Source: Hyphomicrobiaceae bacterium (GTDB taxonomy: Bacteria > Pseudomonadota > Alphaproteobacteria > Rhizobiales > Hyphomicrobiaceae). From it: a stretch of DNA of 64,000 nucleotides. Under the pieces are notes generated by a model. The model was not told the origin of the DNA, searched no databases, and worked only from the letters and a program-made list of their open reading frames with translations. A program made the position numbers and the translations under genes. Positions 52,703-62,230 of this stretch are shown here, piece after piece. The stretch is from the NCBI GenBank assembly GCA_002919265.1, contig PKEY01000085.1, positions 19,056 through 83,055 of the forward strand, given 5' to 3'. Within the stretch, counting starts at the first letter, position 1; every line of letters starts with the position of its first letter.

Positions 52703-55057
52703 ATGAACAAGCACGACCCAACACGCATGGAACAGATTCGCCTCGAGGCCACCCTGAAGAAAAGTGCACTCGACTACCACGAGGCTGATCCGCCGGGGAA
52801 AATTGCCGTCCAGCCGACGAAGCCGGTCGCAAATCAACGGGACCTGGCCCTCGCGTATTCGCCAGGCGTCGCCCATGCGTGTACGGCCATTGCCGAGGAC
52901 CCGACGATGGTTTCGCGGCTCACGGCGCGTGGCAACCTGGTCGGCGTCGTGACCAACGGCACAGCCGTGCTTGGGCTCGGCAACATCGGCCCACTCGCCG
53001 CGAAGCCAGTTATGGAAGGCAAAGCGGTCCTCTTCAAGAAGTTCGCCGGCATCGACGTCTTCGATATCGAAATTGCTGAGACTGACGTCGATGCTTTTGT
53101 GGAAGCCGTTGCGCGCCTCGAGCCCACATTCGGCGGCATCAATCTGGAAGACATCAAGGCCCCCGAGTGTTTCGAGATCGAGCGCCGCCTGAAAGAGCGC
53201 ATGCGCATTCCCGTCTTCCACGACGATCAGCACGGCACGGCGATCGTGGTGGCAGCGGGCATCCTGAACGGCCTCAAGCTCGTCGGGAAGGACATCACCC
53301 AGGTCAAGCTCGTCTGCTCGGGCGCGGGCGCGGCCGCGCTTGCCTGCCTCAACCTGCTCGTCTCGCTCGGCATGCGCCGCGAGAATATCTACGTGGCCGA
53401 CATTGCTGGCTGCATCTACAAAGGCCGTACCGAGCTGATGGACCCCTACAAGGAGCCCTTCGCTCAGGACACCTCGGCCCGCACGCTGGCCGAGCTGCTG
53501 CCTGGCGCTGACATCTTCCTGGGGCTTTCGGCCGGCGGAATCGTCAGCAAGGAGATGGTGGCGCAGATGGCGCCCAATCCCATCGTGTTTGCGCTGGCGA
53601 ACCCGATCCCGGAGATCATGCCAGAGGATGTGAAGGAGGTTCGCCCGGACGCCATCATCGCCTCCGGCCGCACTGACTACCCGAACCAGGTCAACAACGT
53701 CCTCTGTTTCCCCTTCATTTTCCGTGGGGCGCTCGATGTCGGCGCTACCACCATCAATGAAGAGATGAAAAAGGCGGCCGTTCTCGCGTTGGCCAAAGTT
53801 GTAGAAGCAGAAGCGTCCGACATCGTCCTCTCGGCCTATCGCGCCGAGACGTTCGTGTTCGGCCCTGACTATATCCTACCCAAGCCGTTCGATCCTCGCC
53901 TCATCACTGAAATTGCGCCGGCCGTGGCGAAGGCTGCGATGGAAACTGGCGTCGCGACCCGGCCTATTGCGGACCTCAACGCTTACAAGGAAAAGCTGTC
54001 CGCTTTCGTCTACAGATCCGGCTTTGTTATGCGGCCGATCTTCGAGGCGGCGAAGCTGGAGCACCGCCGGTCGGCGCGGCGCATCGTGTACGCTGAGGGC
54101 GAGCACCCCTACGTGCTGCAAGCTGCCTACCAGGTTATCGCCGAGGGTATTGCTCGTCCGATCCTCGTGGGCCGACGGGAGAACATCCTTCGCACACTGC
54201 CGCACCTCGGGCTGCGCATGCGGCCGGAGGTGGACTTCGACATCTTCGATCCGGAGACGGATCCGCGCGTCGAGCAGATGACGCAGGAATACCATCGGCT
54301 GGTGGAGCGGCGCGGTATCTCCCCGAGCCACGCGCGCCGCGTCGTACGGGCCGGCGCGACCGTCATTGCGGGCTTGCTGCTCCGGCGCGGCGATGCGGAT
54401 GCCATGATTTGCGGCGCGGTCGGTCGTTACAAGACTCAGCTCCACCACGTCTCACAGGTGATCGGCAAGCGGAAGGATGTGCGCGGGCTGGCGGCGCTCT
54501 CCGGCATCATTCTGCCGACCGGCCCGCTTTTCATGGCCGATACCTACGTGAATTACGATCCGGATCCTGAGCATCTGGCGGAGATCACCTTGCTCGCCAC
54601 CGATGAGGTGCGCCGGTTCGGCATCGTGCCCAAGGTCGCTCTGCTTTCGCACTCCAACTTCGGATCGGAGGATACGATCTCCTCGAAGAAGATGCGCGAG
54701 GTGCTGGCCATCCTGAATGAGCGCGCCCCGGATCTTGAGGTGGAAGGAGAAATGCACGCGGATGCGGCACTGTCTCCGTTCATTCGCGAGGAGATTTTCC
54801 CGAACTCCAACCTTACCGGCGCGGCGAACTTGCTCATCATGCCGTCGCTCGACGCGGCGAACATCGCGTTCAATCTGCTGAAGGTGGTTTCGGGAGCTGT
54901 GGTTCTCGGCCCGATACTGCTTGGCGCGGCCAAGGCCGTTCACATCGTCACGCCGTCAATTACCGTCCGTGGCCTGCTGAACATGAGCGCTATCGCCATG
55001 GTGGACAGCTTCAGGTCAGACGAAGCCCACCAGCGGGAGGGAAAGGCCAGCTATTAG
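52703..55057 (+). CDS. maeB: NADP-dependent malic enzyme MaeB with C-terminal phosphotransacetylase-like domain
   Basis: Malic enzyme decarboxylates malate to pyruvate with NADP. The N-terminal part has [74 protein letters not shown] (metal and catalytic residues) and the nucleotide fold [19 protein letters not shown]. From about residue 430 a phosphotransacetylase-like domain follows ([51 protein letters not shown]). In known MaeB proteins it regulates by binding acetyl-CoA rather than acting as a transferase. The track start is 78 bases early; ATG 52703 gives 784 residues. It is divergent from the Mrp operon. Confidence 0.94.
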   Translation: MNKHDPTRMEQIRLEATLKKSALDYHEADPPGKIAVQPTKPVANQRDLALAYSPGVAHACTAIAEDPTMVSRLTARGNLVGVVTNGTAVLGLGNIGPLAAKPVMEGKAVLFKKFAGIDVFDIEIAETDVDAFVEAVARLEPTFGGINLEDIKAPECFEIERRLKERMRIPVFHDDQHGTAIVVAAGILNGLKLVGKDITQVKLVCSGAGAAALACLNLLVSLGMRRENIYVADIAGCIYKGRTELMDPYKEPFAQDTSARTLAELLPGADIFLGLSAGGIVSKEMVAQMAPNPIVFALANPIPEIMPEDVKEVRPDAIIASGRTDYPNQVNNVLCFPFIFRGALDVGATTINEEMKKAAVLALAKVVEAEASDIVLSAYRAETFVFGPDYILPKPFDPRLITEIAPAVAKAAMETGVATRPIADLNAYKEKLSAFVYRSGFVMRPIFEAAKLEHRRSARRIVYAEGEHPYVLQAAYQVIAEGIARPILVGRRENILRTLPHLGLRMRPEVDFDIFDPETDPRVEQMTQEYHRLVERRGISPSHARRVVRAGATVIAGLLLRRGDADAMICGAVGRYKTQLHHVSQVIGKRKDVRGLAALSGIILPTGPLFMADTYVNYDPDPEHLAEITLLATDEVRRFGIVPKVALLSHSNFGSEDTISSKKMREVLAILNERAPDLEVEGEMHADAALSPFIREEIFPNSNLTGAANLLIMPSLDAANIAFNLLKVVSGAVVLGPILLGAAKAVHIVTPSITVRGLLNMSAIAMVDSFRSDEAHQREGKASY

Positions 55058-55314
55058 TGCTGCGGCGTGCGGATAACGTGCAGTTGTCGGACGCTCTGCA
55101 TCAGGGACGTAATTTTTGAGTAATGCAGAGATTCGTCCGGCCTGCTCTGATCTGCATCAAGCATCGGCAATTATCTCAAAAGGCTGCCACATCCTGGTAA
55201 CTGCGACCACCTAGTTCGTTGAGACCAATCATCTTTCCGCTCAGGTTCGCAAATGGGGGCATCTGCTGATTCAGGGGGAATCGGCGGCAAGAGCCCCGAC
55301 CTGACAGAGGTGGG

Positions 55315-56016
55315 ATGATGCTTGGCAGAAAAAGCTTGGCCGCGGCAGCGCTTGCAGCTGGCATGGCGCTGGCGGCTGTCAGCCCGGCGCTCGCTGGGAC
55401 GAGGGACGGCAACTTCATGGTGCGCGTTCAGGGCACCGTGATCGATCCGGATGCTAGTGCGAAGGTATACGCGGGCAACAATCGACTTGAGGGAACAAAT
55501 GCTGACGTCAGCACCGAAGTGGTGCCGACGATGACCCTCACCTATTTCTTCAACAAAAACCTCGCGGTGGAGCTCCTGTGCTGTGCTGCGAAGCTGGAAG
55601 CCAAGGGCAAAGGGACTATTGATAAGGTTGACCTAGGCGACTTCTGGATCTTCCCGCCTGCGCTGACCCTCCAGTACCACTTTGACAACTTCCACGGCTT
55701 CAAGCCTTACGTCGGCGCCGGTATTCAATACATTCACTTCTTCAAGGAGGGGCGCGGAGGCATCGGACGCATCCGCCTCGATGACGCCGTTGGTTTCACC
55801 TTACAGGCCGGCGTCGACATCGAGCTTGGCGATGGCTGGTACCTCAACGCCGATGTGAAGAAGACCTGGATCGACACTGATGCATCCTGGAAGGGGACGG
55901 ACATCACGGCCAAGGTTGACGTCGACCCCTGGATCTACAGCGTCGGCATCGGCTACCGCTTCAATCTCGAGGACATTTTCGGCCACCGTTATGTAGAGCA
56001 TGCCGCGTTGAAGTAA
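55315..56016 (+). CDS. ompW: OmpW-family outer membrane protein
   Basis: A small eight-stranded beta-barrel porin of the OmpW family, which forms a hydrophobic channel in the outer membrane. A signal peptide (SLAAAALAAGMALAAVSPALA) leads into alternating strands: FMVRVQGTVIDPDAS, VVPTMTLTYFFNKNLAVELL, PALTLQYHFDNFHGFKPYVGAG and DVDPWIYSVGIGYRF, ending in Phe as outer-membrane barrels often do nearby. The family pattern PPALTLQYHF and KPYVGAGIQYI is clear. The start is a double ATG after AGAGGTGGG. It lies after maeB with a 257-base gap that contains a partial hairpin. Possible role: small hydrophobic solute uptake. Confidence 0.9.
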   Translation: MMLGRKSLAAAALAAGMALAAVSPALAGTRDGNFMVRVQGTVIDPDASAKVYAGNNRLEGTNADVSTEVVPTMTLTYFFNKNLAVELLCCAAKLEAKGKGTIDKVDLGDFWIFPPALTLQYHFDNFHGFKPYVGAGIQYIHFFKEGRGGIGRIRLDDAVGFTLQAGVDIELGDGWYLNADVKKTWIDTDASWKGTDITAKVDVDPWIYSVGIGYRFNLEDIFGHRYVEHAALK

Positions 56017-56119
56017 CGACGGCTTGCCTATCGCTCTCTTTTGGCGCGCGTCCGATTATTCAGCTTCGGCGCGCGCCAAATGTTTCGCGCCAGAAGGTCC
56101 GATTGACTGGGATGCTAGC

Positions 56120-57307
56120 TCACGTTTCACCAGCTCGCGGACGCGCATTGAGCCGTTGGAACGCGCCCGCGGTGATGAAGCCAAGGATCAGCATCGCTGC
56201 GCCACTGAGCATCACCGTCGCCGAGACGCCGATCGTCGAAAGTCCGATCCCGTAACAAACCGGCCCGGCTGCCTGCCCAAGGAAGAAAAAGAAGGCGTGC
56301 AAGGCGACAGCCAGCCCACGCGCATCGGGCGCAAGCTCTGTGGCCTGCATCTGGATGGCATTGTGGACCATGAAGAAGCCCAACCCTATCTGCAGAAAGC
56401 CCAGGAACTGAACGGGCCATGATGGCTGCAGGGCGATCACCGAAAATCCCAGCAGGGCGACAATTCCGCCGCCACGCATTACGTTGAACATGCCCATGCG
56501 TTTAAGAAGTATACGGACCAGCGCAGCATAGATCACGCCGCCAATGCCGATGCCGGCAATGACAAGGCCCGCTTCCCGCATGCTGCCAATGCCCTGCGCT
56601 TCGAACAACGTGGCCACGTAAGGCGAGAGTCCGTAAACGGCGATGCCTTCGATGATGACTGCCCCGTAGCACACGTAGGCATTGGGATTGGCGAAGATGG
56701 TGGCGTAGCCGGATTTCAGGCCGGCGATACTGAATGCTGTGCGCTCAGCGTTCGGCCTTGGGGCAAGGCTGATGAGGCTCGCAATGAACACAGCGAACGC
56801 GATCACGCCAGTTACGGCCATCACTGCGCGCCAGCCGAACAGAGAAGCGACGAAACCCGCCCCGATGGAGCTTGTGAGCTGTCCCAGAACCGCGGCCAGG
56901 ATGATCCGTGAAATGGCCACCTGGCGCTCGTTGATGGGGACTCTGTCCCCCACCATCGCCAGCCCGACCGGGATGATGCCGCCAGCCGCAACTCCCGCAA
57001 CGACACGCGCCGCGAAGAGCATTTCGATGGATGTTGCGAATGCCGAAACGATCAGTGCGACGGTCAAAATGGCAAGACAGATCTTGATGATGCGCGCCTT
57101 GCCCAGCGAGTCCGCCATCGGCCCCAGGATCGGCTGACCAATGGCATAAGGAAACGAGAAGGCCGAGGCCAACAAGGCAACGGTGGCAGCCGTCGTGCTT
57201 AGATCGCGAGCGATCTCGGGCACCACCGGATCCACCACTCGCATGGAAAGCGCTCCGGCGAAGCAGCCAAGCGCGAGAACAAGAAGTACAGGCATTTGTT
57301 GTTTCAT
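56120..57307 (-). CDS. MFS transporter (drug:H+ antiporter type)
   Basis: A major facilitator protein with 12 predicted helices. The family motif A between helices 2 and 3, GPMADSLGKARIIKI, is present, along with LFAARVVAGVAAGGIIPVGLAMVGDRVP (motif C/B region) and a second half starting with YATIFANPNAYVCYGAVIIE. The usual length is met at 395 residues from the ATG at 57307; the track extends 53 residues upstream without support. The likely substrate class is a small molecule or drug exported against a proton gradient. It is convergent with ompW and divergent from the PanE-like gene. Confidence 0.82.
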   Translation of the reverse strand: MKQQMPVLLVLALGCFAGALSMRVVDPVVPEIARDLSTTAATVALLASAFSFPYAIGQPILGPMADSLGKARIIKICLAILTVALIVSAFATSIEMLFAARVVAGVAAGGIIPVGLAMVGDRVPINERQVAISRIILAAVLGQLTSSIGAGFVASLFGWRAVMAVTGVIAFAVFIASLISLAPRPNAERTAFSIAGLKSGYATIFANPNAYVCYGAVIIEGIAVYGLSPYVATLFEAQGIGSMREAGLVIAGIGIGGVIYAALVRILLKRMGMFNVMRGGGIVALLGFSVIALQPSWPVQFLGFLQIGLGFFMVHNAIQMQATELAPDARGLAVALHAFFFFLGQAAGPVCYGIGLSTIGVSATVMLSGAAMLILGFITAGAFQRLNARPRAGET

Positions 57308-57593
57308 GCCCCGGAGGAACGACCGGCCGACGGATAGCCGTAAAATGGAATGTTGTTCGGGGAACAGGGGCGAACGTAGGCCCCGATTTTCGAGGCGTCG
57401 AGACAAAATCGCGATTTCGCGCCGAGGATCAGCTATGCGATCAGTGCAACTTGTCCTGGCGGGCAAAGGTGCAAGGCCGTTTAACTCCGAACTACGGATA
57501 ATTGCCTTGCGGGTGGGATCCCTCTAGCATGCGCGCGTGACCCGGGTGCACCGCCGCCCAAGACGATAACCTAAGAAGCCGAAGGCGCAACCA

Positions 57594-58664
57594 ATGAGCA
57601 AAACCTATAACGTCCTTATTTTAGGAGCTTCTTACGGCTCGCTGCTCGCAACGAAGCTGCTGCTGGCCGGACACAACGCGAAACTGGTGTGCCTGCCGGC
57701 TGAGGCCGAGCTGATCAATGCAGAGGGCACGGTTGTCCGTATGCCCGCCAAGGGCAGAGAGGGCTTGGTAGAGGTGCGCTCTCGCGATCTCCCGGGCAAG
57801 CTGTCCGCCGGCGGACCGGAGTCGGTCGATCCTTCCGAGTATGATCTGGTCGCGCTGGCCATGCAGGAGCCGCAGTACCGGGCAGATAGCGTAAAGGATC
57901 TTCTGAACCGGATTGCGAAAGCCGGCGTACCCTGCATGTCCATCATGAACATGCCGCCCCTCACCTATCTGCGGCGACTTCCGAACGTCGATGTGAAGGC
58001 TTGCAGGGCAGCTTATACGGACCCGACGGTTTGGGACGGCCTGGATCCTGCGCTGATGACGCTGTGCAGCCCCGATCCGCAAGCTTTCCGGCCGCCCGAG
58101 GAGAAGGTGAACGTGCTGCAGGTCCGCCTGCCGACCAACTTCAAGGCGGCGCGGTTTGAGTCCGAGGAGCATACCAACATCCTGCGCCAGCTCGAAGCCG
58201 ACATCGAGGCGGCACGCTTCGATCTCGACGGCAGCAAGGTCGAGTTGCCGGTCAAGCTGAAGGTTCACGAATCCGTGTTCGTACCGCTTGCCAAGTGGGC
58301 CATGCTGCTCGCCGGCAATTACCGCTGTGTCGAGGAGGAGACCGTCCGTCCGATCAAGGAGGCCGTGCACTCCAATCTCGACGAGTCGCGCAAGGTCTAT
58401 GACTGGGTCGTGGAACTCTGCCTCAAGCTCGGCGCCAGCCGGGACGACATGGTGCCGTTCGAAAAGTACGCCAACGCCGCGCTTTCGCTGTTGAGCCCCT
58501 CCTCCGCTGCGCGTGCTCTTGCAGCTGGGGCTCCGTATATCGAGCGCGTCGACAAGTTGGTTCAAATTATCGCCGCCCAGCACGGCATGCAGTCGGACGC
58601 GGTCGACCGCACCGTAAGACTCGTCGACGCCTGGCTCGAGAGAAATCGGCAGAAGGCGAGCTAA
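57594..58664 (+). CDS. Ketopantoate-reductase-like NAD(P)-binding protein
   Basis: The protein begins like an ApbA/PanE oxidoreductase: a Rossmann-type start LILGASYGSLLATKLLLAGHNAKLVCL binds NAD(P), though the third glycine of GxGxxG is replaced by Ser. A middle segment (VALAMQEPQYRADSVKDLL) follows, and the C-terminal half is helical (FVPLAKWAMLLAGNYRCVEEE). The catalytic Lys of true PanE enzymes cannot be located with certainty, so a pantoate role is unproven. 356 residues exceed PanE (about 300). Neighbours are an MFS gene and the convergent liv operon; no pantothenate genes are near. I would call it a PanE-like dehydrogenase of unknown substrate. Confidence 0.6.
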   Translation: MSKTYNVLILGASYGSLLATKLLLAGHNAKLVCLPAEAELINAEGTVVRMPAKGREGLVEVRSRDLPGKLSAGGPESVDPSEYDLVALAMQEPQYRADSVKDLLNRIAKAGVPCMSIMNMPPLTYLRRLPNVDVKACRAAYTDPTVWDGLDPALMTLCSPDPQAFRPPEEKVNVLQVRLPTNFKAARFESEEHTNILRQLEADIEAARFDLDGSKVELPVKLKVHESVFVPLAKWAMLLAGNYRCVEEETVRPIKEAVHSNLDESRKVYDWVVELCLKLGASRDDMVPFEKYANAALSLLSPSSAARALAAGAPYIERVDKLVQIIAAQHGMQSDAVDRTVRLVDAWLERNRQKAS

Positions 58665-58726
58665 TAACTTCCTTTTCGCGAGGGCCTGATCGCAACATGG
58701 CCCTCGCGCCCGCCGTGTCCGCCCAA

Positions 58727-59449
58727 TCAGACGCCCAAGTGCCGGTGCATGAGCTCCGGATCGGCTTTGAGAGTCGCGGGCGAGCCTTCGAAGGCAACCT
58801 CACCTTTGACGATGATGACCACGCGGTCGGCAAGCGCCGTGATCGCATCAACGGTTTTGTCGACGATCAGTGTTGCGATTCCGGCCGCGCGGATCAGCCC
58901 TATCGTGCGCCAAATCTCATCCCGGATGATCGGTGCCAGACCTTCCGTCGCCTCATCAAGAATAAGGAGCCGCGGATTGGCGAGCAGTGCACGGGCAATG
59001 GCCAGCATCTGCTGCTCGCCACCCGAAAGTTGGTCGCCGCGATTACCGATCCGCTGAGCTAGCCGGGGGAAAAGGTCCAGCACGCGCTCTTTCGTCCACG
59101 CGCGGCTTCCATCGATGCCCGGCCGCTCTGCTATGGAAAGATTTTCGGCGACGCTCAGTGAAGCGAAGATCCCGCGCCCCTCAGGCACATAGGCGATGCC
59201 GGCCTGGGAAATGCGAAACGTCGGCCAGGTCGTTGCGTCCACACCGTCGACTAGAACTTGCCCGCGGCGCGGCCGGACGAGGCCCATCAGCGTCCGGATG
59301 AGCGTGGTTTTGCCCATGCCGTTTCGGCCCATGAGGCCGATGGTCTCTCCGGCACGTATCTCGATGGAAATGCCACGCAGGATGTGGCTCGAGCCATAGT
59401 ACGTGTGCAGCTCGCGGCCTGCGAGGATGGGCTGATCTGCCGGCATCAC
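58727..59449 (-). CDS. livF: Branched-chain amino-acid-type ABC transporter ATPase LivF
   Basis: The second ATPase of the LivKHMGF-type importer. It has Walker A GRNGMGKTT, the signature LSGGEQQMLAIARALLANP, Walker B LLILDEATEGLAP and the LivF pattern LHTYYGSSHILRGISIEI. It is 240 residues, the usual size. The start GTG overlaps the livG stop by four bases (GTGA); an ATG one codon later overlaps by one base. It is the last gene of the five-gene operon. The ligand may be branched-chain amino acids or another organic compound such as an amide or urea. Confidence 0.92.
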   Translation of the reverse strand: MMPADQPILAGRELHTYYGSSHILRGISIEIRAGETIGLMGRNGMGKTTLIRTLMGLVRPRRGQVLVDGVDATTWPTFRISQAGIAYVPEGRGIFASLSVAENLSIAERPGIDGSRAWTKERVLDLFPRLAQRIGNRGDQLSGGEQQMLAIARALLANPRLLILDEATEGLAPIIRDEIWRTIGLIRAAGIATLIVDKTVDAITALADRVVIIVKGEVAFEGSPATLKADPELMHRHLGV

Positions 59450-60216
59450 GCATGGCCTCCAAGATAGGCTCGCTGTACTTCGGGATTGGCGCGGACGTCA
59501 GCCGGATGTCCCTCCGCCAATACGGTGCCGTCGACCATCACCGTCATCCAGTCGGCAACGGCGAACACGAAATCCATGTCGTGCTCGATGAGGAGAACGG
59601 CGTGCTCGTGGGCCAGATCCTTGAGCAAATGGGTAAACCGCTCGCTTTCCTCGGGCCCCATGCCCGCCAACGGCTCGTCGAGAAGCAGGACGCGGGGACG
59701 CGTTGCCAGCGTCATCGCAATTTCGAGTTGCCGCTGCTCGCCATGGGAAAGAAGGCCGCTTTGCCGATGCGCCGCGCCAGCGAGACCCACACGTTCCAGG
59801 GCTTCAAAGGCGGCCACAATAAGCTGTTTCTCACGCGAGGCAGGCCGCAACATCCGCAAGCCTGACACTGCCGAAACCGCCTGTGCCGCGAGCCGAACGT
59901 TCTCCAGCACGGTGAGCGATGTGAGCAGATTGGTGCGCTGAAACGAGCGGCCAATCCCAAGCTGCGTCATGCGCCACGGCGGCTCGCCAGCTACGTCGCG
60001 GCCTTCAAACAGGATCTTGCCCGACGTCGGCACCAGATGGCCGGAAAGGAGGTTGACGAGCGTCGATTTGCCGGCACCGTTTGGACCGATAACGGCGTGA
60101 AGCGTGCCAGGACGCAGGCTCAGGGAAACATCGCGCACGGCGGCTAGCCCGCCGAAATTCCGGACCAAGCCTTTTGCTTCGAGTAGCGGAGCGGAGGCAA
60201 CGCGCAGCTCAGCCAT
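59446..60216 (-). CDS. livG: Branched-chain amino-acid-type ABC transporter ATPase LivG
   Basis: The first ATPase. Walker A is IGPNGAGKSTLVNLLSGHLV, the signature is LSHGEQRQLEIAMTLATRPR (here SHGEQ in place of SGGQ, normal for LivG), and Walker B is VLLLDEPLAGMGPEE. Position GIGRSFQRTNLLTSLTVLEN has the LivG-specific RxFQ. The 256 residues are full length. The start overlaps the livM stop by eight bases, so translation is coupled. LivG and LivF together energise the two permeases. Confidence 0.93.
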   Translation of the reverse strand: MAELRVASAPLLEAKGLVRNFGGLAAVRDVSLSLRPGTLHAVIGPNGAGKSTLVNLLSGHLVPTSGKILFEGRDVAGEPPWRMTQLGIGRSFQRTNLLTSLTVLENVRLAAQAVSAVSGLRMLRPASREKQLIVAAFEALERVGLAGAAHRQSGLLSHGEQRQLEIAMTLATRPRVLLLDEPLAGMGPEESERFTHLLKDLAHEHAVLLIEHDMDFVFAVADWMTVMVDGTVLAEGHPADVRANPEVQRAYLGGHA

Positions 60217-61252
60217 GGCGCAAGCTCTCAGCCGACGGCTCAGGCAGCGGTTTTTCCGGCGCGAAAGGCAATTTCCGTCGCCAATCGCGCGGCAGGCGAA
60301 GTCCGCTCAACCCTTTGGGAAGAACGAGCACGACCGCCAATATGACAAGCCCTTCCACCAACAGCTTTCGCTCCGTCAGCGATTGCGCGAGTTCACCCAG
60401 CCCCGTGTAGGCAAGCGCGCCCAGGATCGGCCCGTGCAGTGTATGCAAACCGCCAAGAAGGATCATCAGCAGCGCTTCTGCCGAGCGATGCCAGCCCACA
60501 AGCTCCGGATTTACAAATCCGCGATGCATCGCCCACATGTGCCCCGCCACTCCAGCGAGCATGCCCGCAATGACGAAGGCGGCGAGTTTGTATCGATACG
60601 TGTTGTATCCGATCGCCTGCATCCGGTGTTCGTTGACGCGAATGCCTTCAAGGACGCGGCCGAACAGGGAACGCAGCAGAAACGCGAGGCCAGCGTACAT
60701 GAGCACCATCTGCGCAAGGCCGACATAATAAATCGCAATTGGCCGCTGGCGGCGCGTCAACGTCAGCTCATAGCCGAGAAACGATAGTGCCGGGCGGGCG
60801 AGAAAAGCGCCATCTGCCCCGCCACCGATTTTGGTGTCGTGGAAAAGAAAAAACACCATCTGGCCAAAGGCCAGCGTCACCATCAGGAAAAAGAAGCCGC
60901 GCGTTCGCAACGAAAGCGCACCAACGAGCAAGGCAGCGAGCCCTGCGACGAGAACTGCGACCGGCAGCGTAATGAAAATGGATAAGCCTTTAGCCTCCGG
61001 CGTTATCAAATAAACCGTATATGCGGCGAGACCGTAAAACGCTCCATGCCCCAGGCTGACAAGGCCCGTGCAGCCAACAAGCAGCTGCAAGCTGAGCGCC
61101 AGCATCGCCGCAATGACTGCATAAGTGCCCAGCTCGACATAGTACGGAGGAGCAAACAGCGGCAAAGCCGCCAGCGCAATCGCGCCGAGCACTAATCCCA
61201 TCCAGCCGTATTTCGTCTCAGGCAACATGCTGGAAACTTGTTTGCTCCCCAC
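60209..61252 (-). CDS. livM: Branched-chain amino-acid-type ABC permease LivM
   Basis: An inner-membrane permease of the LivM type with about nine hydrophobic helices: MLALSLQLLVGCTGLVSLGHG is the LivM/LivH signature, followed by FFLMVTLAFGQMVFFLFHD. The cytoplasmic coupling segment SEALLMILLGGLHTLHGPILGALAY, which meets the ATPases, is present. The start is a GTG directly after the livH stop, with an in-frame ATG 24 bases later as an alternative. 347 residues is standard. Confidence 0.92.
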   Translation of the reverse strand: MGSKQVSSMLPETKYGWMGLVLGAIALAALPLFAPPYYVELGTYAVIAAMLALSLQLLVGCTGLVSLGHGAFYGLAAYTVYLITPEAKGLSIFITLPVAVLVAGLAALLVGALSLRTRGFFFLMVTLAFGQMVFFLFHDTKIGGGADGAFLARPALSFLGYELTLTRRQRPIAIYYVGLAQMVLMYAGLAFLLRSLFGRVLEGIRVNEHRMQAIGYNTYRYKLAAFVIAGMLAGVAGHMWAMHRGFVNPELVGWHRSAEALLMILLGGLHTLHGPILGALAYTGLGELAQSLTERKLLVEGLVILAVVLVLPKGLSGLRLPRDWRRKLPFAPEKPLPEPSAESLRHG

Positions 61253-62125
61253 TCACGCGCTTCTCGCTCCGAAAAGGCCGGATGGACGCCACAGCAGCAC
61301 GACGGCCATAAGGACATAAACCGCCAACCCGGCAACGACCGGCACGTAGGCTTTGCCCAAAGTATCGACGAGGCCGATCAGCAGCGCAGACCAGAAGGCG
61401 CCAGAAACCGAGCCCAGGCCGCCGATAACGACCACCACGAACGAAATGATCAAAAATCCGTCGCCCATATTCGGGTAGACGGAATAAAGCGGCGCTGCGA
61501 GCACGCCGGCCATGAGCGCCAGCGCGGTTCCTACCGCAAAAACGATGAGGTGAATGCGGCGCGCGTCGATGCCGAGAATGTCCACCATTTCCGGTTTTTC
61601 CGCCGCTGCCCGGATAATCGCCCCAATACGGGTGCGCTCGATCCAGAGAAACATGAGCGCAGCGAGCAACAGGCAAATGCCAATAACCGCGAAGCGATAG
61701 GCCGAGTAGCTGAAGCCGCTCGTAATCGGAACGGAAAAATCGAGCATGGCGGGTATTGGAACTGAATAGAATTCGTTGCCCACGAGGAGTGAGCGCGCCT
61801 CCTCGAACAACAGGATGAGGGCGAACGTCAGCAAGACCTGATCGAGATGCTCACGATGATAAAAATATCGGAAAAGAAACCGCTCCAGCAGAAGCCCAAG
61901 CACAATTCCGCCTACAATACCCGCAGGCAACGCCAGCCAAAGTGATCCGGTGAGGCTCGTCACCACGAAAGCCGTGTAGGCACCCACCATGAACAGTGAG
62001 CCGTGGGCCAGATTGATAATGCCCATCACGCCGAAAATCAGCGTGAGGCCGCTGGCAATCAGGAACAGCAGCAAACCGTATTGAATGCCATTGAGCAGCT
62101 GGGCGAAAAGGCCGGCGAAATCCAT
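61253..62125 (-). CDS. livH: Branched-chain amino-acid-type ABC permease LivH
   Basis: The first permease, with about eight hydrophobic helices. The family start LLNGIQYGLLLFLIASGLTLIFGVMGIINLAHG is clear, and the coupling motif FVVVVIGGLGSVSGAFWSALLIGL is near the end, the EAA-like loop that binds LivF/LivG. The 290 residues are typical. It lies downstream of livK on the reverse strand, with a strong hairpin between, and ends directly next to the livM start. Confidence 0.93.
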   Translation of the reverse strand: MDFAGLFAQLLNGIQYGLLLFLIASGLTLIFGVMGIINLAHGSLFMVGAYTAFVVTSLTGSLWLALPAGIVGGIVLGLLLERFLFRYFYHREHLDQVLLTFALILLFEEARSLLVGNEFYSVPIPAMLDFSVPITSGFSYSAYRFAVIGICLLLAALMFLWIERTRIGAIIRAAAEKPEMVDILGIDARRIHLIVFAVGTALALMAGVLAAPLYSVYPNMGDGFLIISFVVVVIGGLGSVSGAFWSALLIGLVDTLGKAYVPVVAGLAVYVLMAVVLLWRPSGLFGARSA

Positions 62126-62162
62126 TTGTTTCGGCGAATTCCGGAAAGGCGAATGGCAGGAA

Positions 62163-62215
62163 GTGAGTAGCGGAAGGGAGTAGCTTTTCTCGACGATGCC
62201 CTATCCGCTACTCAC
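62163..62215 (-). other. Intercistronic hairpin between livK and livH
   Basis: A 12-base-pair stem GTGAGTAGCGGA with TCCGCTACTCAC and a 29-base loop lies between the livK stop and the livH start. It has no T run, so it may stabilise the livK message or partly terminate it, giving more binding protein than permease. Confidence 0.65.
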
Positions 62216-62230
62216 TCACCGCGTTCTTTC

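Noticed and set aside
55094-55130. Hairpin CTCTGCAT/ATGCAGAG after maeB
   Set aside because: Only eight base pairs with a 21-base loop and the T run inside the loop; not a convincing terminator.
57621-58583. Reverse-strand ORF of 320 codons over the PanE-like gene
   Set aside because: Arg/His/Leu-rich antisense shadow; the plus-strand gene has a start, a Rossmann motif and a clean length.
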